Assembly (NCBI GenBank): GCA_937897005.1
Contig: CALCOQ010000053.1
Coordinates: 1 to 10,100, forward strand
Length of the DNA: 10,100 nucleotides
Direction of reading: 5' to 3'
Origin: an uncultured euryarchaeote
GTDB lineage: Archaea > Thermoplasmatota > Poseidoniia > Poseidoniales > Poseidoniaceae
A model generated the notes under the pieces. That model was given only the letters and a program-made list of their open reading frames with translations. It did no database searches and had not been told where the DNA came from. Below are positions 1 through 6,900 of this stretch, one piece after another (the first letter of the stretch is position 1; every line of letters starts with the position of its first letter). Made by a program: the position numbers and the translations under genes.

Positions 1-411
1 GGTTTCATTGAGTATGGACCCGGAGAGGCCGACTTTGAATTCACAGAACAAGGACGACAGCGTCTCAAACCAGTTCAGATTGAAGCATTGGACAAGATGA
101 AAGAGACAATGGGTGGATTTGGCGGAACCGGCGTCTCAATCTTGATATCGCGGGTCCTTCATGAATCTCTTTCCCATATTGTCGCATACCCAGTTCAAGA
201 TGAAACTCATTGGACAGACGGTGATGGCAGAATTCTACCCGATGCTCTTGTTGTCGCAGATGATTCTACCGTCAAGGAACTTGCTTATGCGGTTCACAGT
301 GATCTTGGAGATGGCTTCATCAAAGCAATCGATGGCAAGAGCAAGAGAGTGATTGGCGCTGAGCATGAATTGTCAGATGGCGATGTCATCAAGATCCACG
401 CCAAGACTTGA
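1..411 (+). CDS. YchF/OBG-family translation-associated GTPase, C-terminal part with TGS domain (5' end outside window)
   Basis: The frame is open from the first base to a TGA at 409-411 and gives 136 residues, so the start lies upstream of the window; the in-frame TTG at 88 is not a real start. The G domain is not visible. What remains is the end of the helical insert (residues about 1-40, with a GTGV turn) followed by a TGS domain (about 50-136). Recognisable stretches are YPVQDE, TDGDGRILPDA, HSDLGDGF, AIDG and the terminal DGDVIKIHAKT. This pattern (YPVxDE, LPDA, HTDxGxGF, DGDVIKI) is that of the archaeal YchF-like ribosome-associated NTPases, not of bacterial YchF, whose TGS segment reads differently. 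Family members are cytosolic P-loop proteins that bind ribosomes; the exact role in archaea is unsettled. The gene is convergent with the next one, with only five bases between stops. The family call is firm; nucleotide preference cannot be judged here. Confidence 0.88.
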   Translation, partial: GFIEYGPGEADFEFTEQGRQRLKPVQIEALDKMKETMGGFGGTGVSILISRVLHESLSHIVAYPVQDETHWTDGDGRILPDALVVADDSTVKELAYAVHSDLGDGFIKAIDGKSKRVIGAEHELSDGDVIKIHAKT

Positions 412-416
412 CAGGA

Positions 417-797
417 TCAGTGGCCTGGAGGGCGCTCATGTTCAGGTGTCAATCTTGACAGCATGGCGGAGTATCTGGCTCGACCAAATAGATGATAGGT
501 CAACATAGCGAGGGTAAGAATAGTCAAGACAGGCAACGATATCCAGATTGAGATGTTGGAGAACAAGGCGAACCAGAATATCCATATCGCCAGTATCCAC
601 AACCAGATTGACATCCTTCTTGAGAGAAGTGTCAATCTTGAATTTGCTAGACTGGAATCAAAAATCATAGATGCATCCGATTGTTCAATCATTCCCTTGT
701 CCACTCCACAGCGTTGGCAGACATCCTTTCGAGGACCAACACCATGGATGAAATACTCGCGTGGATAAGTGCCTTGGCAGAATCTGCAAGTAGGCAT
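417..797 (-). CDS. Small zinc-ribbon protein with two transmembrane segments, function unknown
   Basis: A 126-residue protein. The N-terminus has two CxxC knuckles, C4-x2-C7 and C27-x2-C30, separated by 19 residues, which fits a small zinc ribbon. Two strongly hydrophobic, Trp-rich segments follow, at about 62-80 and 83-104, joined by a very short loop, so a hairpin in the membrane is likely. The C-terminus is basic, then His/Pro-rich (ends PEHERPPGH). With the arginines before helix 1 and after helix 2, both ends probably face the cytoplasm. The ATG at 795-797 is chosen because an in-frame stop lies four codons upstream (807-809) and a GAGG sits 7 bases before the ATG. It lies 84 bases downstream of the pabBA stop on the same strand, so it may be read through from that operon; I see no clear TATA-like promoter in the gap. 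I do not recognise a family. The coding call rests on the Cys pattern, hydrophobic profile and snug fit between neighbours. Confidence 0.72.
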   Translation of the reverse strand: MPTCRFCQGTYPREYFIHGVGPRKDVCQRCGVDKGMIEQSDASMIFDSSLANSRLTLLSRRMSIWLWILAIWIFWFALFSNISIWISLPVLTILTLAMLTYHLFGRARYSAMLSRLTPEHERPPGH

Positions 798-804
798 CCG
801 GCTT

Positions 805-808
805 CCTC
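805..808 (-). promoter_or_regulatory. Shine-Dalgarno-like GAGG for the zinc-ribbon gene
   Basis: On the minus strand GAGG is followed by 7 bases (AAGCCGG) and then the ATG at 797-795. The spacing equals that of the pabBA site and supports this start. The motif is short, so the call is moderate. Confidence 0.45.
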
Positions 809-881
809 ATCCTCGTCGAATGTGAGCCCGTTCTTCAACCTCGCGTCGCGCAATCAAGCGAATCATTACTGTCTAACCTGT

Positions 882-3164
882 TCATACACTCGTCTTTTGT
901 TGAAGCCCAGTTGGCGATGAAAGGAAAGTAGACAACAATTCCATCCCAAGAATCGAAGCACAGGATTCGGGGTGGAACTGGATGCCATATACTGCAAATC
1001 GAGGGTGACTGAGAGCCATGATGTTTCCATGCTGGTCCCAAGCGGTCTTGTTCAGTATGGATTCTTCATCATCAGTAATGATCAGGCTGTTGTATCTGGC
1101 CATTTTCAAGGGTGAGGAGAATCCCGAGAACAGATTGGTGGAATCGTGGTGAATATCAACCGTTCTCCCATGGACCGCACCACTTGGACAATGAAGCAAA
1201 GTCATGCCAGCAGCTATTCCTAAGGCTTGATGGCCGAGACAAATTCCGAGTAGGGGGGCTGTTTCTCCAAGTAGTGCCCTTCTTGCCAGTTCCATACTGA
1301 TTGGACTCTGTTGAGGTTTTCCAGGCCCGGGCCCTATCACAATATGCGATGGATTTGTACGTGCTAATATTTCCTCGATATACTCAACACCATCCAATCT
1401 ACCATGGCAATATTTCACTTCAACTCCCAATTCACAGAACGCGTGCATGATGTTCCATGAAAATGAATCCAGATTATCAATGAAAAGAATTCGCGAACCT
1501 TTTTCTGGAGCATCCTCGATATCTGCCCAATATTGAATTGAACCCATCGATGAGCGTGAAACCTGTGGTTTTCCTCTGACCTCCAACGGATGTATGGAAT
1601 GGGGTGCTGAAACCAATGGGCCATTGTCTGGAGTTATCCAACCGGCTGCTTTGCGCAAGGCTTGTGCTTTCCATTCAGCCTCCTCTACCTCTTGCACCGG
1701 AATAGAATCCATCACTAATCCACCACCTGCTTGTACTGTGGCAATCCATTCATTGTTCTGCAATCGACCTTCCAAGGTGCGGATGAGAATGTTCCACATC
1801 GAATATCCGGTTCGAGGATCGACTACACCGATAGAGCCGGTCCAGAACGACCTTGGATGTTCTTCCAATCCATCGATTGCTGCAATGGTGACTGTCTTCG
1901 GGCAACCCGTGATGCTGCCTCCAGGGAACATCGCTTGTAGTACACTCCACACATCTTCTTGTTCTTCGAGTTCTCCTCTTACTTCGCTTACTAGATGTTG
2001 AACCTGAGAATATGCTTCAATCTGGAAACGGCTCTGTTCAACTGAACCCGGTTTGCTGACCATACCGATATCATTCCTTTCAAGGTCAACCAACATTCGG
2101 TGTTCTGCCAATTCTTTTTGACTATGTAGCAATTCATTACGAAGTGCCTCATCCTCCAGAACATCCGCCCCTCTTGGACGAGTTCCTTTGATTGGACGAG
2201 TCCGGATGGTTCGATTTTCACTGGCCAATAACAACTCTGGTGAACATGAACATAGAGCAAGACCAAGATCCTCTGCAAGAAGCCAGGTTGACATCGGAGC
2301 AGGATTTTCCTCAGCCAATCTCATCATCGTGAACCATGGATGTTCAGCGAGATTCCCGAACCAACGCCGACCGAAATTCAATTGGTACAATTCGCCATCT
2401 TCAATTGCATTTTTAACACATTTTACAATATCAGAATGTTGTTGTGCATCATGACTTGATGATTCAGCATTCTTCATCACTTCATTTTCAGGCATCCGAT
2501 GATTCACGTTCAGCGGAACAGGGAGAATCGAGAGGAGATCCTCTACTTCATTGGCCCACTCATCATCCGTTTCAGCAACGAGATGGAGTGTTGAACTGCT
2601 TCTATCTTGAATCAGCCACCGATCAGCGCGATACAGTACCATAAGAATCGCACCTTCTTCTGGTGGATGAGAAAGTCTCCAAGGCTGCGTCCATTGAACC
2701 AGATCATATGCTAGTCCACCAACCCAACAACCGGGTTTGACGGGTGTTTCATGGTCGCTCAACTCGGGTTGCAAGGAGTTCAATGTTCTCAATGATTCAG
2801 TGAGATTCGTTCCCATGTGATGGGCAATGGTGTTCCATGCTTTTCCATCCCATTCTTGTATATCCAGTTGTAGTGCAGGCGGAGGAGGCCCAAGTGGAAT
2901 CTCTCCACGCAATGGGGAGGGGTCATCATCCCTTGGAGGCAGAAATGTCTTCTCGGGTTGTCTGGCAATAACTCTGATATTTGCAGGCCCCATCAACATG
3001 CTGTTCGAGGAGAATTCACTGTACGGTCCTCCTGAAATCAGAAGTAATTCATCGCTTCCACCCCACTTTTCCCCTCCAAGTAGAGATTCAGCGCGTAACA
3101 TCTCGGTAATTCCAAGCAATAGATTCTCATCACCTTCACAAGGCCAGATTCGATGTCTACTCAT
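882..3164 (-). CDS. pabBA: Bifunctional aminodeoxychorismate synthase, PabB-PabA fusion
   Basis: 760 residues from the ATG at 3162-3164. It should aminate chorismate to 4-amino-4-deoxychorismate with glutamine as ammonia source, in the cytosol. Order: an N-terminal PabB/TrpE-like domain (about 1-230), the chorismate-binding domain (about 240-510), a linker of about 45 residues, then a class I glutamine amidotransferase (about 555-755). PIKGT carries Lys at 326. In known PabB this lysine is the nucleophile, whereas anthranilate synthases have Ala (PIAGT), so PabB is preferred over TrpE. GSITGCPK (Lys423) and AEHRMLVDLERND are further chorismate-domain motifs. The amidotransferase has GPGPGKP, the nucleophile Cys642 in GICLGHQ, and His731/Glu733 in HPES, so it looks active. 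The ATG overlaps the pabC stop (ATGA) and has a strong upstream GGAGG; a TTG six codons earlier (3180-3182) is in frame but lies inside pabC before that site. It could be misread as TrpEG anthranilate synthase because the domain order is the same. Confidence 0.9.
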   Translation of the reverse strand: MSRHRIWPCEGDENLLLGITEMLRAESLLGGEKWGGSDELLLISGGPYSEFSSNSMLMGPANIRVIARQPEKTFLPPRDDDPSPLRGEIPLGPPPPALQLDIQEWDGKAWNTIAHHMGTNLTESLRTLNSLQPELSDHETPVKPGCWVGGLAYDLVQWTQPWRLSHPPEEGAILMVLYRADRWLIQDRSSSTLHLVAETDDEWANEVEDLLSILPVPLNVNHRMPENEVMKNAESSSHDAQQHSDIVKCVKNAIEDGELYQLNFGRRWFGNLAEHPWFTMMRLAEENPAPMSTWLLAEDLGLALCSCSPELLLASENRTIRTRPIKGTRPRGADVLEDEALRNELLHSQKELAEHRMLVDLERNDIGMVSKPGSVEQSRFQIEAYSQVQHLVSEVRGELEEQEDVWSVLQAMFPGGSITGCPKTVTIAAIDGLEEHPRSFWTGSIGVVDPRTGYSMWNILIRTLEGRLQNNEWIATVQAGGGLVMDSIPVQEVEEAEWKAQALRKAAGWITPDNGPLVSAPHSIHPLEVRGKPQVSRSSMGSIQYWADIEDAPEKGSRILFIDNLDSFSWNIMHAFCELGVEVKYCHGRLDGVEYIEEILARTNPSHIVIGPGPGKPQQSPISMELARRALLGETAPLLGICLGHQALGIAAGMTLLHCPSGAVHGRTVDIHHDSTNLFSGFSSPLKMARYNSLIITDDEESILNKTAWDQHGNIMALSHPRFAVYGIQFHPESCASILGMELLSTFLSSPTGLQQKTSV

Positions 3165-3943
3165 CCATCCCCCTCCGCCCAATATTCTCCAAGTGCCTTT
3201 TCAAGTGCTTTCACGGCCGTCTTTGTGAGTATTCCATCTCCATTCATTCCGATGGCATGCCCATCGATATCATTTATCCTGACAACACCGATACCCGAAC
3301 CAACGACGATGAATTCCTTTGCCCTTCCAATCAGACTTTGATGCAACCTACCTTTGTTGATTGGGATTCCAGCCTTTTCCAGAGCGGGAATGATGAGAGA
3401 AGCAGTGACAGAATCCACGCCACCATTTCGCGCATCTGCTATCCAAGCAGTTCCATCATTATCCAGTAAAATGGGGGTTGCCCTATCCGCATCAGTCACG
3501 GCTTTATCCTCCACGAACAGTGCGATGTGTGCCCCGACCTCAATCGCCTTTTGTCTGGCTTTCTTGTAGGGTGCCCAATCGCCATGTTTTGTTCCTTTGA
3601 TATCATCAGCCCATTGTAGATTGGGAACAGATATCGCTTTCATCGGTGAAACATGTTGTTCGTTGACTCGAAGTTTGATTGAAACATCCCCTTCTCGGGT
3701 CAACCGTAGAGTGGCCAGATTGGAGAGCATCGTTGAATGGTTTGTGCTTCCTTGAAGTTCACCGATTGCAATAGTAACGAGATCATGGAAGTCATTCGGG
3801 ATATCGATATTCAAACGTTCAGCATGACTTTTCAAGCGATTCAAGTGAGCATCGAGGAAAGCAATCCGTCCATATTCATCACACGGCATCGTAGTGAAAA
3901 CACTGGAGAATGGATCTCCTTCCATGATGGTCCACCGCTTCAC
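3161..3943 (-). CDS. pabC: Class IV PLP-dependent aminotransferase-fold protein, probable 4-amino-4-deoxychorismate lyase (PabC-like), divergent
   Basis: 260 residues from a GTG at 3941-3943. If a lyase, it would split aminodeoxychorismate into 4-aminobenzoate and pyruvate using PLP. Class IV features in order: DAHLNRL (31-37) matching the family's HxxRL helix; LRLTREGD (79-86) matching the strand with an Arg before Gly; a candidate PLP lysine in GTKHGDW (Lys119; Lys116 is an alternative); and GSGIGVVRI (215-223), matching the phosphate-side turn near the C-terminus. The N-terminus lacks the usual DRG/GDG start seen in E. coli PabC. The site where the family has a near-invariant Glu (VTE) reads VTDAD, with Asp151, and the TP...G..R stretch after it is degraded. 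The function is therefore inferred largely from its coupling to pabBA; a branched-chain or D-amino-acid aminotransferase is less likely by context. The GTG overlaps the preceding stop by four bases; the ATG at 3923-3925 is the alternative start, and neither has a strong ribosome site. Confidence 0.75.
   Translation of the reverse strand: MKRWTIMEGDPFSSVFTTMPCDEYGRIAFLDAHLNRLKSHAERLNIDIPNDFHDLVTIAIGELQGSTNHSTMLSNLATLRLTREGDVSIKLRVNEQHVSPMKAISVPNLQWADDIKGTKHGDWAPYKKARQKAIEVGAHIALFVEDKAVTDADRATPILLDNDGTAWIADARNGGVDSVTASLIIPALEKAGIPINKGRLHQSLIGRAKEFIVVGSGIGVVRINDIDGHAIGMNGDGILTKTAVKALEKALGEYWAEGDG
3169..3176 (-). promoter_or_regulatory. Strong ribosome binding site deciding the pabBA start
   Basis: The minus strand reads GGAGGGGG, with the GGAGG core at 3172-3176, then 7 bases to the ATG at 3164. 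It lies inside the last codons of pabC. It selects the ATG over the TTG at 3182, which lies upstream of the site. With the ATGA overlap this suggests coupled but independently strong initiation. Confidence 0.75.
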
Positions 3944-6900
3944 AACAGGTCATCCAGGAAGGAGGTATCGATGCTGCTTCCACTCTTCTTTGCAGGTTCG
4001 TCAAGCAGGTCATTGGTAAGTCCTGTGAAATTCGAGGCTGGTTGATTCTGTATTGGGACCTGTGCACCCATGTCTGGCATTGGGATAGAGTCTCTTTGTT
4101 GTCCAATGTTCTGAGCAGCTGACATGATGCCACTTGTCATCTCTGATTTCGGAGTTGAGAGAACATCGATGTCGTCGTCCCATTCAGTACGTGGTTGAAT
4201 ATCGATTCCCCATGTGGATTCAAGGTCCCAATGGCTTTTGCCTTTCTTCGGTGTCTTGCCTCGCATCATCATGACTAACAGCAGTAGTATTGCAATACCC
4301 AACGCTGCTGCAAGCATGTTCTGAGGAGTGGCATAACTGGATAGACTGAAGCCGTCTTTGGAACTCTTTGCATCACCTTCGGTGGAACCACTGCTACCAG
4401 GCGTAGAAAGATAGAGAGGTGTGATTACTCGGCGAAAGATAGGACAATCTGGCCAACCTTCTCCACATTCTGAGGCTGAAACACCGACCCACCATGTGGT
4501 TTCATTATCCAGACTCTCATGGTTGTCAGTTGAGATGAACAATGAGTTCGAAGCGAATACAGTATCGACCAGAACTGCGTCCTCGACATTATCGAATTGT
4601 TCATCGGAGATGTATATCTTGAATGATTGAACCGCTGAATCACCCGTTGGGCTCCACGAAACAAGAATCCTGCTTCCTGCTGAGACCCATTCTACATTGA
4701 GGTCTGCAATGGTTGGCAGGTGAGAACCCGGGTCATCTCCAAGATCATTCATTGGGGCAGCAGCAGCCATGGTCAGACCGGTCATGTGTGCATTTCCACT
4801 GGTGTCTACCACCACTACTGCGACATAGACCGTGAGTCCTGGAATCAGTGGGTCATCGAATAATTCATCGATCACAAGAGGAAGGGTTGGATTTCTATCA
4901 AGTTTCATGATATAATTATCCGGTCCCTTTTGTCCAATTCCCACTTCGCCTTCGAAGTCCCATGTCGCTGCGTAGACACGATATTCATCCACATCGCTGG
5001 CATCAGAAAGATCGAAGTCAAGTACCAATTTATCCCCTGCATCCCCGCTATAATCTGAAAGAAGAACAAGGTCAAGACGATCAGGAGCAGTTTCATCAAG
5101 ACTGTTGTTGATTGGAGTCACTGAGACGGTGTTTAATCCGTCGAGATGAACATTCCCTTTGATGTCATAGACGGTGACTGCTACATTCAATTCCACATCA
5201 GGAACGATTCCTTGTTCATATCCATCATATCTCGCTTTGTACATGACCACGGTCAGTGCTTCACCGGAATCACCATTCTTTTGATTTGAGACCTTCATGC
5301 ATCCGCACAATGAGTAATCGGGACTGTATAGAGCATCAGAACCGGTCAGGTCTGTTATATCTGAATCTGATGCCCATACCACGTAATAATCGAAATCATC
5401 CGATACGTCTGGCTCCCATAGGACTTCAATAGCGGTCCCATCATCATCTGGAAGGTCCCATGCGTTGAGAGTATGGATACGCTCTGGGGCGATATTCACG
5501 TTGATCAGATTCCTCAACGGGGTTGCCTCGACGATGTTGACATTGCCCAGGTCTTCATTCAACCAATCATCTGAAGCCACGACACCTATCCAATACGCCC
5601 TTCCATCAACAAGGGGCATTCCATCAATCTCCGAGATGATGGTTGAATTTTGAGCACAATCAGTGACCACTTGAGACACCAGGAAGTCAACGACATTGAA
5701 TGGAACACCATTTTCACCAACTTGAACATTGACATTCAATTCCATGATGTAAATGGTATAGAAAGCACAATCTTCGGCATTAGATGGAATCCAACCCACC
5801 TCGATTCGTCCACCTTCATCATCAGGCACATCATCTGCCCACACGCCTTCGATTCTAGAAGGGGGAATCCCATCATTTATTCCACCAGTTGGAACTACTG
5901 GGCCAATGATGGTGGCATTCACCTGATCTTCTTGCCCTGCCTCATCATGGCAAGTCAATCCAATCCAATATGGGATTCCTGCCTCAAGAGTGATGATTGT
6001 GGAGTTTCCTTGAGTAGTTGGCACCGAAAAAGATTCAGTCATTCCAACAACATCAGTGATGGCAGAAGAACTGTGATAGAGATTGGTTCCAGCGAGATCC
6101 AATGCATCACACCTCTTCCATTCAACGAATAATTCTCCTCGTTCACCACCTTCATTTGGTCCTGCTTCCCCCCATTCAGGAGAGGCTGGTATCTCATCAC
6201 TGGAAGTAGCGGGTCCAAATGGCTGACTAACGGAACCCCAGCGGCCATCAGAATATTCAACAACCACAACGGCCCAGTACTCGACACCATCAGTCAATGG
6301 TGAACCTCCTGCTGAGACAATGTCTGTCGAGGTTCGACTATGGATGCTGATTGAAGCGTCGGGAGGTAAAGCAGTCAGATCAGACTCCATTGGAGGTGCG
6401 GTCCATGGACCTTCATTGAGGAACAGCAAGTATCTCGCGAAATCGACATCATATACCGGACTCCAATTGGCTGTGAGAGTTGTTCCACCGTCATTTGGTC
6501 TATCATACAGGTTGGTTATTTCCACAGGGCTATCGGTACGAACCCAATCATATGAGAGTTTGATATCCATAGAGCCATTGTTTGGACTCTGTAATCGGAG
6601 GGTGACAAATCTACTTCCATTGAGCAATTTACCACCATCGATGATTCTCTGTAATTTCTCATCGAGTCCGGGGTCGCTCTCATTCAACCACCATGTCCCA
6701 CTGTAGTTCAGTCCGTGACTCATGGCATAGGTTGCAGCTCCTGCACTGGGTGAGGATAGAATCAGAGGCATCAGCAACATCTTGATGCCACTAGGGCCAG
6801 AATTTCCACCAACACTCGGAACTGTCTGTGGGGCACTGGGGTCGACTAGAGTAATCCTCATTCCTGGATGCGTTAAGTCTGTCACATTCATCGAAGCAGA

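Noticed and set aside
447..460. Perfect inverted repeat TGTCAATCTTGACA near the end of the zinc-ribbon gene
   Set aside because: The loop is only two bases, there is no T-run beside it, and it is inside coding sequence. A 13-base match at 629-641 comes from a repeated SRLT peptide, so chance is the simpler explanation.
798..881. Promoter or small RNA in the gap before the zinc-ribbon gene
   Set aside because: I see no TATA-like box, no T-run and no convincing stem; only the GAGG site is supported.
1594..2001. Plus-strand open frame of 135 codons
   Set aside because: It lies opposite the conserved chorismate-binding domain, including GSITGCPK, which is clearly the coding strand.
882..3164. 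Anthranilate synthase TrpEG
   Set aside because: The catalytic motif is PIKGT, not PIAGT, and the gene is coupled to a PabC-like gene; no trp genes are nearby.
3165..3182. TTG at 3180-3182 as the start of pabBA, adding six residues
   Set aside because: It lies upstream of the GGAGGGGG site; the ATG at 3164 has ideal 7-base spacing and overlaps the pabC stop.
5650..6132. Plus-strand open frame of 160 codons
   Set aside because: It is antisense to FN3 units, and its translation looks like a shadow product with no family features.
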